From the NCBI RefSeq assembly GCF_019236175.1, contig NZ_JAFAJM010000003.1:62001-126000 (forward strand): a stretch of 64,000 bases of DNA, given 5' to 3'. The notes below the pieces were generated by a model. That model worked only from the letters and a program-made list of their open reading frames with translations. It was not told where the DNA came from and searched no databases. This stretch comes from Chryseobacterium sp. (GTDB lineage: Bacteria; Bacteroidota; Bacteroidia; Flavobacteriales; Weeksellaceae). The translations under genes were made by a program, and so were the position numbers. Positions 1-9,495 of the stretch are shown here, in pieces; within the stretch, counting starts at the first letter, position 1; the number at the start of each line of letters is the position of its first letter.

Positions 1-426
1 CAGCTCCCGCATCAGCGTTATACCCGTAGTACCGTCGCCGATACAATGGGGCATAACCCAGAGAATCTCAGAAACATTCGTCCCTTTGATCCACACCAGT
101 CTGGCCAGAGGCGTTTTTTCACCGTCAAAAAGATGAAACCATTCACTTTCAGACTCAAAAAGCCAGTCATGATCAGTCTGTCGGCTTATAATCCTGAGCG
201 GGATAGGAGTAATCTCTTTTTCTTCTGTAAAAAAAGGATACTTTCCGCCGGATTCATCAATAATCGTTCTTAGCAAAGCATGTTTCTGCTGGATCTTTGT
301 AAGGGCCGTTCTAAAGTTTTCTTCGGAAAGTTCTCCGGAGATTTTTGCAGTAAATACACAGTTTAAAGGTGTTTTAGAATCTACATACATGATTCTTTCC
401 ACCATCATAAGCGGTCTTTTCATCAT
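1..426 (-). CDS. Condensation-like acyltransferase, 3' part beyond window edge
   Basis: This reading frame on the minus strand starts at one of two adjacent ATGs (426 or 423) that overlap the stop of the upstream gene, and it runs off the left edge, so only about 142 residues are visible. It begins MKRPLMMVERIM and aligns closely with the start of the 423-residue protein just upstream. The active-site motif of the condensation/acyltransferase superfamily is present as PHCIGDG: the first His of HHxxxDG is Pro, but the catalytic second His and the DG are kept. Known relatives (wax ester synthases, PapA-type enzymes, NRPS condensation domains) join acyl groups to alcohols or amines. Here it would acylate the lipid product of the operon. 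It is a tandem paralogue of its neighbour; the acceptor is unknown. Confidence 0.8.
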   Translation of the reverse strand, partial: MMKRPLMMVERIMYVDSKTPLNCVFTAKISGELSEENFRTALTKIQQKHALLRTIIDESGGKYPFFTEEKEITPIPLRIISRQTDHDWLFESESEWFHLFDGEKTPLARLVWIKGTNVSEILWVMPHCIGDGTTGITLMREL

Positions 427-1694
427 GATACAGCTAAATATTCCAGTTGTGATTTAATAATTTTCATGACTTCGTCACGAACGGCCAGTGCTTCAGCATA
501 AGGCAGGTATCCCTCACTTCCTACAAAAGAAAAATCCATTTCTCCTCTGAAGGTTGAGGTCACCATCGTGGTAGTATTCCCTAACGGACCAATCACAGAA
601 GGACTGAAAATAGTCTCCAGGGTAAATGCTTTATACCGGTGTGGGATCTGAATACGTCCCAGATTGGAAAACATGCAGTCATTGGATGATTTTCCGTTTT
701 TTAATAATCGGGTAAAATTATTCAGGGCATCGTGTCCGGATTCCATCACCATCATAGTGATATAAGGATTCAGCTTTGAAGTTTTACGTTCTACAGATTC
801 CTGCATCAGGCGCAGGTTGTCTAAGAAACTTAATTTATGATCAGAAGAAACAACAATCATCAGCCCGAAAGCAAAAATATGATCTTCCTTCACCTGCGTA
901 GCAAAACGTCTGATATCTACAGGACAGGAAACTTTATTGAAAGCTGCCGTACCTTTTACCCTTTTAAATGCCTGAAGTACAGCGGCACTCAGAAAAGTGT
1001 TCACAGTGACTTCATTCGATTTGCAGTAAGAAATCAATTGCTGGCTTACGGTATGATCAAGCTTCCAGTGGATTAAATAATCGTTTTGTCTCTCCACAGC
1101 TTTTTTGCCGACAGGAATCCACCTGATGGCGGTAGCAGCCAGTCTGCCAATAAATTTCGCTTTAAGCTGTTGTCTGCGGCTGGCCAGAACCGAGGCCGGA
1201 ACAACATCCTGAATTCCCAGGATAGGTTTTTCTACCCCGATATCCATTGAAGGATTATCCAGGACCTGAAGGAATTCATATAAAAAAGCCATTGCAGAGC
1301 CACCATCACATAAACAATGATGGAACGCAAAAAGCATATCTGAAATTTCTTCTCCCTTGATCCATACAAACCGGATTAAAGGGAGTTTTTCGTAATTAAA
1401 CGGCGTGTGCCATTCTCTCCTGGATTCTTCCTGCCACTGGTTTTCATGCTGGCGCGCGATAATCCTTACCGGAATGGAGATCGGATTTTCCGGTACATCA
1501 AACCATGGAATATTCTTTTCATCATGAGTGATGAGAGCTCTTAACCACGGATGTTTATGCTGAATCTGAGCCAGCGCACGCTGGATATCTTCCAGTTTGA
1601 AGCTGCCTCTCAGCCTGAACGGAATGACGGCGTTAAAAGGTTCGGTTCCGTCTCCTAATAACATGCGCTCGCCAAATAACAATCTTCTTTTCAT
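423..1694 (-). CDS. Condensation-like acyltransferase
   Basis: The 423-residue protein belongs to the chloramphenicol-acetyltransferase-like condensation superfamily. The motif HHCLCDG near residue 125 matches HHxxxDG, whose second His is the general base in this family. No carrier or adenylation domain is attached, so it resembles free-standing PapA or alcohol acyltransferases rather than an NRPS module. It follows the double glycosyltransferase by about 80 bases and overlaps the next, paralogous gene by a few bases, so it is in the same operon. It probably esterifies the sugar or chain of the lipid made by the upstream megasynthases; that role is inferred from context. Donor and acceptor cannot be read from the sequence. 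Confidence 0.82.
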   Translation of the reverse strand: MKRRLLFGERMLLGDGTEPFNAVIPFRLRGSFKLEDIQRALAQIQHKHPWLRALITHDEKNIPWFDVPENPISIPVRIIARQHENQWQEESRREWHTPFNYEKLPLIRFVWIKGEEISDMLFAFHHCLCDGGSAMAFLYEFLQVLDNPSMDIGVEKPILGIQDVVPASVLASRRQQLKAKFIGRLAATAIRWIPVGKKAVERQNDYLIHWKLDHTVSQQLISYCKSNEVTVNTFLSAAVLQAFKRVKGTAAFNKVSCPVDIRRFATQVKEDHIFAFGLMIVVSSDHKLSFLDNLRLMQESVERKTSKLNPYITMMVMESGHDALNNFTRLLKNGKSSNDCMFSNLGRIQIPHRYKAFTLETIFSPSVIGPLGNTTTMVTSTFRGEMDFSFVGSEGYLPYAEALAVRDEVMKIIKSQLEYLAVS

Positions 1695-1774
1695 ATATAG
1701 ATATCTGTCTTTTTTAGGCCATATACCATCGCTTTGTCTTTATAAATGCAGACACATCATAGCGATTTCATAGG

Positions 1775-4177
1775 CTATACTGAAGCTAATGTTGAATGTT
1801 GGTGTACAAAGTCTTCTAACAATTCTACTGCTTTGTCGTTTCCTCCGGCAAGGGTGAATGTGTCTCGAACTTCCTGAGCTGCTGCCCTGTATTTAGGATT
1901 TTCAAGCAATTCAAAAACGGTTTCACGGAGAGCATCCACACGCAGCCTTTTGTACCGGATACTGATTCCGCAGCCTGCCTGTTCTATTAATTTTGCAATA
2001 TGGAAATGATCATAAGCGATCGGGGTAATCAGCATTGGTAAACCATTACGAAATGTATCGTTAACAGTATTGAATCCTCCGTGGCAGATCACCATATCCA
2101 TTTGCTGCATCACTGCAGACTGAGGAACAAAGCTGTTGACAATGAAATTAGACGGCCATTCTTCAAAAATTTCCGGCGGAGTAGCGGCAATTACCGTAAC
2201 CGGCTGATCAGCAAATGCTGCAATAATTTTTTCAAAGAATGCTTTTCTGATATCCACTAAAAGAGTTCCTAATGAAACAAAGATCTTGGGTGTAGTAGAG
2301 GCATTCAGACGGTCCCAGTCAAACGGAGCATCATTAGGACGTCCTTTTACGGGCCCTACAAATTTCATATGAGAGGGAACGGTTTCAAAACCGGCGAAAG
2401 CCTGTGATGTAAACACCATATTCAGTTTGTGTGAATGGATATAAATACCTTCTTCATGAATGCCTACTTCTCTTTGAAGGTCTTTGATCAGGTTTTGCTG
2501 CCATTCCCAGATTTTAGGAGCACTTTTTTCCGTATCTCCCATCACATCCGGTGGAACAGGAGTGGTGGTTACACAAGGTATATTATGTTTATGGGCAAAA
2601 AGAGCCCCTCCGAAAGTAATACAGTCGTTTACAATAACATCGGGTTTCCAGCTTTCCGTAAGCCGGCCTAAACCGGGCATCATCATTTTGGCAAACGGGA
2701 CATAAGTTTCTTCCAGTGCCAGTTTCATCACTTCCGGACCGGAACACGCCGGACCGTCATCCTGTCTTTTTAGAATACGGGTAATTTCCTCCTGATACGG
2801 AATAAGATCTTCTTCAGGATAATAGTAAGAACCTCCTTCCGGAATATGCTTGCTGTCCAGTGGAGTAATACCGAACCATTTCACTTCATGGCCGCGGGCA
2901 ATCAGGCTGGCTCCCACACTTAATGTCGGGCTCACATGTCCGAAAAACGGCGGAACAACGAATAAAAATTTAGAAGGGTTTTCAGGTTTTGAAGTCGTTG
3001 ATACAGCTTCTTCCAATAAATCTGCTGCCGTGGCGGAACCTCCGGCTTCTGCGAAAGACTGTCCCACTTTCTGAGCAGCTTCACGATACCCCGGGTTATT
3101 CAGAATCTGTTGTACCGCTTCTCTCAGGTGATTCGCTTTGAATCTGTTGAAATTAAGACGTTCACCGGCTTCCGTACGTACCACACGTCCTGCAACGTGT
3201 GACTGGTCATAGGCAATTGGAATCACTACCAAAGGGATTCCGTTGGATAAGGTTTCGGAAACGGTATTGTGACCACCGTGGCATACCACTCCGTCAAGAT
3301 GAGGTAATAAATCCAGTTGCGGAACCTGTTGGTATACCATGAAGTTTTCCGGCCACTGATCGAAAAGTTGCGGGTCGGAAACCACTACAACGGTTAAATC
3401 TTCATCCTTAAAGGCATCTACTACTTTTTGAAAGAAAGCTTTTTTATGATCGTGATCGAAAGTCGTTCCGATGCTGACCAGAATCTTTTTATTGGTGGCA
3501 CTTTTTAAGCGGTCCCAGTCAAATTCACATGAAATTCGGCGTTCGGTAAGAACGGGGCCGGTGAATTGATATTGAGCCGGTAAATCCTCCATTTTACCAA
3601 AGAAATAAGTAGAAGTTAATACCAGTGTCAGCAGATCGGAAGTCGCCAGAGAATGTTTTTCATGAACGCCCAGTTCTTGCTGTAATGCGACGATCTGATT
3701 CACTTCCCATTCATGTACTTTAGGCAGCTCATTCATAATTTTAATGGCAGCCGGAGCAGTAACGGAAGTGGCATAAGGAATTCCCAGTACTTTGGCAGCA
3801 ACAGGGGCCGCAAAAAGCTGGTGATCTCCGATAATCAAATCGGGATGATATGTGGTAAGTAAAGAAACAATTCCTTTATAACAGTGTCTGTTCAGCGGGA
3901 TAAGAACCTCTTCATAAAGGAACTTCACGCTGTCTATTCCGTACACTACTTTTTTTGAAATAATATCGAGATATTGTTCGCTTTCTTTTTTTTCCTCGTC
4001 GGTCTGATCATACCGGATCAGTAATAATTTTCCTCCCTCGGGAAGTTTAGCCTCTAAAGTTGGGTCAAGACTGATCCAGGCAACTTCATGTCCTCTTTCC
4101 AGCAGGGTAGCACCGATGCTTAGAGTAGGGTTGACATGTCCTGTCAATGGTGGAACTATAAATGCAAATTTAGCCAT
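1775..4177 (-). CDS. Fused double glycosyltransferase (GT1/UGT type)
   Basis: The 800-residue protein consists of two homologous glycosyltransferases of the MGT/UGT (GT1, GT-B fold) type, about residues 1-395 and 400-800. Each half starts with a strand and loop carrying the catalytic His (PPLTGHVNP near residue 10; PPFFGHVSP near 410) and ends with a nucleotide-sugar signature (CHGGHNTVSETLSNG near 297; CHGGFNTVNDTFRNG near 699) followed by PIAYDxxH. A single GT1 enzyme is usually about 400 residues, so this is a genuine tandem fusion with both halves apparently intact. It could add two sugars in turn or act as a pseudo-dimer. It overlaps the hydrolase gene upstream by 8 bases. Sugar donor and acceptor are unknown; the lipid made by the cluster is the likely acceptor. 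Confidence 0.88.
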   Translation of the reverse strand: MAKFAFIVPPLTGHVNPTLSIGATLLERGHEVAWISLDPTLEAKLPEGGKLLLIRYDQTDEEKKESEQYLDIISKKVVYGIDSVKFLYEEVLIPLNRHCYKGIVSLLTTYHPDLIIGDHQLFAAPVAAKVLGIPYATSVTAPAAIKIMNELPKVHEWEVNQIVALQQELGVHEKHSLATSDLLTLVLTSTYFFGKMEDLPAQYQFTGPVLTERRISCEFDWDRLKSATNKKILVSIGTTFDHDHKKAFFQKVVDAFKDEDLTVVVVSDPQLFDQWPENFMVYQQVPQLDLLPHLDGVVCHGGHNTVSETLSNGIPLVVIPIAYDQSHVAGRVVRTEAGERLNFNRFKANHLREAVQQILNNPGYREAAQKVGQSFAEAGGSATAADLLEEAVSTTSKPENPSKFLFVVPPFFGHVSPTLSVGASLIARGHEVKWFGITPLDSKHIPEGGSYYYPEEDLIPYQEEITRILKRQDDGPACSGPEVMKLALEETYVPFAKMMMPGLGRLTESWKPDVIVNDCITFGGALFAHKHNIPCVTTTPVPPDVMGDTEKSAPKIWEWQQNLIKDLQREVGIHEEGIYIHSHKLNMVFTSQAFAGFETVPSHMKFVGPVKGRPNDAPFDWDRLNASTTPKIFVSLGTLLVDIRKAFFEKIIAAFADQPVTVIAATPPEIFEEWPSNFIVNSFVPQSAVMQQMDMVICHGGFNTVNDTFRNGLPMLITPIAYDHFHIAKLIEQAGCGISIRYKRLRVDALRETVFELLENPKYRAAAQEVRDTFTLAGGNDKAVELLEDFVHQHSTLASV

Positions 4178-4952
4178 GGTTCTTCGTTAAAATGTTAGAT
4201 AAAAACTGAGCGATCGTCTCTGCAATCAGCTGAGGTTGCTGGATGGGAATATTGTGATCGCCGGGAATTAATTCAAGTTCGGATGATCCGATCTGAGTAT
4301 GCAGCCATTCACCTGTAGGTCTGCAGTTGGAATCAGCACCGTAAAGCAGTAATACAGGAGTCTTCAATGTATGGAATGAGGCTTCACCTAGGAAATGCTT
4401 TTCCCTGATCATATCTGTCTTAATACTGGTCTGATTAAACAAAAACTCATACATACGATGATTCTTCTCCATTTGCCTTTTACCCATTTGAACTTTGGTA
4501 GTATCTGTAAAATTGGCGACATAATGCTCAAGGAATTCTTTGCTGTATTCATCAATGATGTTACGGGCTTTTTCATCCTGAGGATCCGGAGCTTCCATTA
4601 CCACCAGTTGGTTGATGCGGTCAGGATATTTTAAGACTGTTTTTAAAGCAATAAGTCCCCCGAAACTATACCCTACCAGATGTACCTTTTCCAGTTGCAG
4701 ATGATCCATTAAACCTATGAGATCGGATGACATGTTTTCGAGATCATATCCGTCTAAAAAGCGCTCACTCATTCCGTGGCTTTTCAGATCATACATCACC
4801 ACATGGAAATGCTGCGCCAGAATAGGGGCGATATTAAAATAATAAATAGACAGGTTACTGAACATACCGTGGATCAATACCACGGTTTGTTCGGCACCTT
4901 TATTGAGTTCCTGTATATGAACTTGTCTGTTGTTGACAGTGATTATTGGCAT
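4170..4952 (-). CDS. Alpha/beta hydrolase, possible thioesterase
   Basis: The 260-residue alpha/beta hydrolase has the oxyanion segment HGMFSN near residue 28, the nucleophile elbow GYSFGG near residue 98, an Asp in LLYGADSN near 207, and the catalytic His in PGDHNIP near 233. It has no signal peptide, so it is cytoplasmic. Its gene sits between the free ACP and the glycosyltransferase and overlaps both by 8-10 bases, which indicates translational coupling. In polyketide clusters such proteins often release the chain from the ACP as a type II thioesterase or transfer it; that is the most likely role here. Another esterase or lactonase activity is possible. Confidence 0.85.
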   Translation of the reverse strand: MPIITVNNRQVHIQELNKGAEQTVVLIHGMFSNLSIYYFNIAPILAQHFHVVMYDLKSHGMSERFLDGYDLENMSSDLIGLMDHLQLEKVHLVGYSFGGLIALKTVLKYPDRINQLVVMEAPDPQDEKARNIIDEYSKEFLEHYVANFTDTTKVQMGKRQMEKNHRMYEFLFNQTSIKTDMIREKHFLGEASFHTLKTPVLLLYGADSNCRPTGEWLHTQIGSSELELIPGDHNIPIQQPQLIAETIAQFLSNILTKNHG

Positions 4953-5242
4953 TCGTAGATATAATTGATGATCATACTAAGGTCAAGATTGATCAGCTGA
5001 TCCAGATCCATAGAAGACAGCCAGCCTGTAAAATCAATCTGATCGCCAAAATGGGCCTTAATCTTTTCAGAGAAAGAGACAATCTCGATGCTGTCCATTT
5101 CAAGATCTTTCGTGAATGAACTTTCCGGAGTAATATCCATTTCTTCTGCAAATTCTTCACCGATTACTTCAGTAATAAAACCTTTTAAAAGGGTGAAAAG
5201 TTCTTCGTGGTTCATTTTTAATGTTGCGTTTACAGTGTCCAT
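4943..5242 (-). CDS. Free-standing acyl carrier protein
   Basis: This small acidic protein has the phosphopantetheine attachment motif EMDSIE; the Ser would carry the 4'-phosphopantetheine arm. The frame opens at 5242, overlapping the end of the megasynthase gene, but the ATG at 5215 (protein start MNHEELF) follows an A-rich stretch typical of this group, and the resulting 90 residues fit a normal ACP length, so 5215 is preferred. It lies between the KS-AT-DH-PPTase gene and the hydrolase. It probably accepts the finished or starter acyl chain, or presents it to the glycosyltransferase and acyltransferases; this is inferred from position. The PPTase domain fused to the preceding protein is the obvious activating enzyme. 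Confidence 0.88.
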   Translation of the reverse strand: MDTVNATLKMNHEELFTLLKGFITEVIGEEFAEEMDITPESSFTKDLEMDSIEIVSFSEKIKAHFGDQIDFTGWLSSMDLDQLINLDLSMIINYIYECQ

Positions 5243-8200
5243 CCGATAATATAATTTTTATGTTTAATAGTTTTGATTTCAATATTGTTGATCCACAGGT
5301 GATCATCTTTTATCTGTTCGACTTCGAAGGCTTTTGGGTTTCCTTTCAGCCCTGTTCCCAGAAACTTTCCGTATGCTTCTTTCGCGGCCCAGAAACGGGT
5401 CGTCCATTCCGCCTGATCTCTGTCTTTTAATAATGTTAATTCGTTGTCGGTAAATACCATGTCGTAGAATCCGGAACTGCGCTCTTCAATGGTTTCCATA
5501 TCAATGCCTACCGATTTTCCATATCTTGCAATACCCACGGCTTCTTTTCCTTTATGAGCCAGTGAAATATGAATGTTTTCCGTGAAATCACTAATGAGGT
5601 AAGGTTTTCCGGCTTCGTCTGAACGGATTTCAAACGTAATCGGGAAGCAGGCATGATTTTTCTCCTGGCGGAGAAGATTTCTTACCGCATCCTTTACCGC
5701 CACACGGCTTACCATCCAGTTTTTCTTCTTGTTCGGTAATAACTGCTGATGATGCTGTTTTTCCGTCTGGTTGAAATATCTTTTAAGGATAAAATCCCAT
5801 GAAGCAACTCTGGTATAGGCCTGATGGAAGAAGAATATCTCAGGAGCAATTTCTTCAGAAAGACGGTTATGTAACGGTGACATGGAAACATTCCACAGAG
5901 CAGCGTCGATTTCCAGTCTTCTGTTTTGCCATCCCGTGATGGCACACCATACTTTTCCGTCTCTTTTCAGAATGATATCTGCAATAGCAAATTCATCATT
6001 AAGCTCCGTAAGCATACAGGTACATTCAAAAACGCCTTCCTGATCATGCATATCACCAAAGAATTCAATATCTCTGATTTTCACAGGGAATGCAATACGG
6101 TCTTTCACTAAGGTAAGCTGCAGCCAAAGCCCGAATAATTGTCCGGCATTGTCCAGCAGAGATCCTTTTCCACCATTTCCTTTGATCTTTCCTACGATCC
6201 CTTTAGTTCCCACTGCTGAAACTTCCGTAATTCCCTGATATTTATCTCCATGGAACATATGCATGTCATAGATCTCTTCAGGTGTTCTTTCAATAGGCAG
6301 AAGATCCCCGACTGAAAGATTAAATACCGGAGCAGCAACAGGGGAGGATTTTAAGATCACTTCCGCATTGGCAAAGTTTTCAATATCCAGATAAGCATGG
6401 TGGGTTCCGCGCCATTCTCCTTTTACTGTTTTTTCAAAAGGTTTAGCCACGTTCATCCATTGGAATACACTTACGTTCATGATTTTATGAACCTGTGTTC
6501 CCGGCATTTCTGCTTCTGCGATTTCCGCCAGTTGTTCAAATATCATGGTCATCGGGATTACCGGTTCCATGTCAGCAACATGAGCCCACCCTTTAGGCTG
6601 TCTCAGCAAGCTGTGGTCGATAAGGTAAGGATGGCTTTCCAGTGTTACATACAGATCCTTTGAAAAGGTTGTACTTCTTGGTGCTTTTGGAGCAGCCTGT
6701 GCTACCGGAGCCGGACGCTGAATTGTAATTTCCGGACGGTTCTGGAATAAAGTGAGAACTTCTTCCTGCATACGGATCATATCGGCAACATTGTCCTGAA
6801 AAGCCTTTACAAGAGGATGACCGGATTTTGTTGCAACAGAGGAGCTGGCATATTGTTTAGGCCCATCAAAAGACGGAACCAATGCTTTAACTTCTTTAAA
6901 ATTACGGATAATAGGAGAACCTAGTTCCAGTTTGATACCCTTTCCTGAGGCTTTTTTTGAATGATTCTGAATCTCTAAAAAGTCGAGAGCAATCGTTTTA
7001 CCCTCCACAAATAACGAAGCGACAACACGTTGTAACTGCGCTAATGCGGAACGGGTAGGAACACTGGAAGCAATCGTACTGAATGCTTTTCCTTTCAGGG
7101 TATCATCAATGAATCCGATGAGTCCTCCGGTACCTACCTGAATGAAAACTCTTGCACCTTCTTCGTATAATCTATCCGTCAGTTCACGAAAACGTACCGG
7201 CTGAACAAGATGTTCCGCACTCAGCTTTCTGATGGCTGCCTGATCTGCAGGATAAGGCTCCAGCGTTGTTGCAGACCATAAAGGAATCTTGGTTTGCTGG
7301 AACTGTGCTTTTTCCATTCCTGCAAGGATCACATCCAGTTTATCAGCGATAAAAGGAGAGTGGAATCCGGACTGAAACGGCAGTACCTGATGGAAAATCT
7401 GTTTTGATTTTAACAGAGGTACCAATTTATCCAGTGCGGCATTGCTGCCACAAAGAATGACCTGATTCGGGCAATTGTCATTAGAAACATATAAGTCTGA
7501 AATTTCAGCAATAAAAGGAGTTATTGCATCAATTCCCGCTCCTATGGCAATAAATTTTGAATCTTTTAATTCAAATGTTTCAGGATGAAGAACGTCTATT
7601 AATGCTTTCACAGAATTAGCTTCTGCCAACTCTGAGGAATAGCCGGCGAGCCATTCTCCCAAGCTGTGGCCTGCATTCATATCCGGAATAATTCCCAGTT
7701 TTTTCAGAGAATTGTCAAGGATACTGCAGTTGTTGAATATATTCAGTGCATCGGTTAAAAGACCTTCACCTTCTGTTTCTATAGGTGCTGCCAATCCGAA
7801 ATAACGGCTGACACTTTCTACTTCACCTTTAGCCAGGCCGTCCAGTCCGGGGAATACGAAGGCTACTTTACCACCATCTTTTAATAGCGGGGCAGAAGTA
7901 TACCAGATGTCCTGCTTGTTTTTCCAGGTAAGGTTTTTAGAAACAATTTTAATGGCTTTTTCTATTCTCGCAGGAGTGGGATCGAATATCGCTATTCTGA
8001 AATCTCCCTCACCTGTTGTCGTATCATTATTTTGTAATGCAGAAAGTAAAGCTTCATGCGTTGGCCTTGCTAGCAGCAATACATTGTCTTTTTTGGGCAT
8101 ATCATAGCCTTCAAGAACAATGTGAGCATTGATTCCTCCAAAGCCGAAGGCATTCACTGCTGCTACTTTAGGTAATCCTGTTTTCGACCAGTTTTTAGGT

Positions 8201-9477
8201 TCCTGTACAGGTTCGAAGCGGGTGTGCTTCATATCGGCAACAGGATTCTCACAATATAACGTCGGAGGTAAAGTATCGTGGTGTAATGCCAGACAGGTTT
8301 TGATGAGTCCGGCAATTCCGGCAGCAGGCATAGCATGACCAATATTGGACTTTACAGATCCGATCCCGGCTGCTGGAGCTGTGTCTTCTTTTCCAAAGAA
8401 CTGTGCTAAGGTCTGAAGTTCTGTTTTATCACCCAGCGGAGTTCCTGTTCCGTGGGCTTCCAGATATCCTACTTTGTTTTTATCCAGATCAGCATTGATC
8501 CAGGCCTGTTCCAACGCTTTCAGCTGTCCTTTTACAGAAGGACTCATCACGCTGGTTCCGTTCCCGTCGCTGCTTACTCCCACACCTTTGATAACGGCAT
8601 AGATTTTATCCTGATCGCGAATGGCATCTTCGAGTCGTTTTAAAACAACGAAACCGCAGCCTTCTCCAATCAGTAACCCGTCGGCGTCACTGCTGAAAGG
8701 TTTGATTTGTTGTTGACGGGACATTGCTCCCAACTGAGCAAAAATACTCCAGAAGGCAGCATTTTGTCCGGTATGGACGCCGCCGGCGATCATGATGTCG
8801 GATCTTCCTCTCTGGAGTTCCTGTACCGCATGATCCACAGCAATCAGGGCACTGGCACAGGCTGCATCAACGGTAAAGGCAGCTCCGCCCAAATCAAAAC
8901 GGTTGGCAACAAGCGATGCAACAAGATTAGGAATTAATCCCATTGCCGTATCTGCTGCAAAACGTCCTTTACGTTCCTGAAAGGCATGCTTTACTTTTTC
9001 AATATCAGCGGAAGATACCTGAGGCAGTAATTCCTGTAATAACGAGGAAATCTGTTCTCCGGTTCTTACAATTTCTATAGCCCGGGTTGCTCCCGGTCCT
9101 GTATAATTTCCTTTACCAATTACAATTCCTGTTTTTTCAAGGGATGTTTTCTTCTGAAATACACCGGCATCTTCCAATGCCTTTTGAACTAAATCAAGGG
9201 TCAGTAAATGATCCGGCTCTGTTCCTTCAACGGCAAGCGGCAGGATTCCAAAGGCCGTAGGATCAAATTCATAATCAGGGATAAATCCACCGCGTTTACA
9301 ATAAAAACGGTCTACAGGATTGGTGGTATCACTAAAGTGTACCGGATCTATCCTGTCAGCCGGAGCTAACTGGGTAGAATCAACTTTATTGACAATATTC
9401 TGCCAAAAAGTGTTGGCATCCTGCGCCCCCGGAAAGACACAGGATAAACCAATGACAGCAACATCTGTTTTTTTCAT
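5230..9477 (-). CDS. Type I polyketide/PUFA-like synthase: KS-AT-DH-PPTase
   Basis: The 1415-residue multidomain synthase carries a ketosynthase (about 3-430; active-site Cys near 205 in DAACAS; His in EAHGTGT and NIGHAMPAAG), an acyltransferase (about 530-810; Ser near 604 in GHSLGEW and His in GFHSPF), a hotdog dehydratase-like region (about 940-1210, opening with SHPYLIDHSLL) and a C-terminal Sfp-type phosphopantetheinyl transferase (about 1270-1415; VGIDMET near 1324 and WAAKEAYGK near 1366). The acyltransferase seems to lack the Arg that binds the malonyl carboxylate, unlike the one in the partner synthase, so it may load or transfer another acyl group. The fused PPTase makes the cluster self-sufficient for ACP activation. 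The gene begins 18 bases after the larger synthase gene. The layout recalls PfaC plus PfaE of PUFA synthases but without a chain-length-factor domain. Confidence 0.9.
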   Translation of the reverse strand: MKKTDVAVIGLSCVFPGAQDANTFWQNIVNKVDSTQLAPADRIDPVHFSDTTNPVDRFYCKRGGFIPDYEFDPTAFGILPLAVEGTEPDHLLTLDLVQKALEDAGVFQKKTSLEKTGIVIGKGNYTGPGATRAIEIVRTGEQISSLLQELLPQVSSADIEKVKHAFQERKGRFAADTAMGLIPNLVASLVANRFDLGGAAFTVDAACASALIAVDHAVQELQRGRSDIMIAGGVHTGQNAAFWSIFAQLGAMSRQQQIKPFSSDADGLLIGEGCGFVVLKRLEDAIRDQDKIYAVIKGVGVSSDGNGTSVMSPSVKGQLKALEQAWINADLDKNKVGYLEAHGTGTPLGDKTELQTLAQFFGKEDTAPAAGIGSVKSNIGHAMPAAGIAGLIKTCLALHHDTLPPTLYCENPVADMKHTRFEPVQEPKNWSKTGLPKVAAVNAFGFGGINAHIVLEGYDMPKKDNVLLLARPTHEALLSALQNNDTTTGEGDFRIAIFDPTPARIEKAIKIVSKNLTWKNKQDIWYTSAPLLKDGGKVAFVFPGLDGLAKGEVESVSRYFGLAAPIETEGEGLLTDALNIFNNCSILDNSLKKLGIIPDMNAGHSLGEWLAGYSSELAEANSVKALIDVLHPETFELKDSKFIAIGAGIDAITPFIAEISDLYVSNDNCPNQVILCGSNAALDKLVPLLKSKQIFHQVLPFQSGFHSPFIADKLDVILAGMEKAQFQQTKIPLWSATTLEPYPADQAAIRKLSAEHLVQPVRFRELTDRLYEEGARVFIQVGTGGLIGFIDDTLKGKAFSTIASSVPTRSALAQLQRVVASLFVEGKTIALDFLEIQNHSKKASGKGIKLELGSPIIRNFKEVKALVPSFDGPKQYASSSVATKSGHPLVKAFQDNVADMIRMQEEVLTLFQNRPEITIQRPAPVAQAAPKAPRSTTFSKDLYVTLESHPYLIDHSLLRQPKGWAHVADMEPVIPMTMIFEQLAEIAEAEMPGTQVHKIMNVSVFQWMNVAKPFEKTVKGEWRGTHHAYLDIENFANAEVILKSSPVAAPVFNLSVGDLLPIERTPEEIYDMHMFHGDKYQGITEVSAVGTKGIVGKIKGNGGKGSLLDNAGQLFGLWLQLTLVKDRIAFPVKIRDIEFFGDMHDQEGVFECTCMLTELNDEFAIADIILKRDGKVWCAITGWQNRRLEIDAALWNVSMSPLHNRLSEEIAPEIFFFHQAYTRVASWDFILKRYFNQTEKQHHQQLLPNKKKNWMVSRVAVKDAVRNLLRQEKNHACFPITFEIRSDEAGKPYLISDFTENIHISLAHKGKEAVGIARYGKSVGIDMETIEERSSGFYDMVFTDNELTLLKDRDQAEWTTRFWAAKEAYGKFLGTGLKGNPKAFEVEQIKDDHLWINNIEIKTIKHKNYIIGWTL

Positions 9478-9495
9478 ACTTAGTTTTACAGAGGA

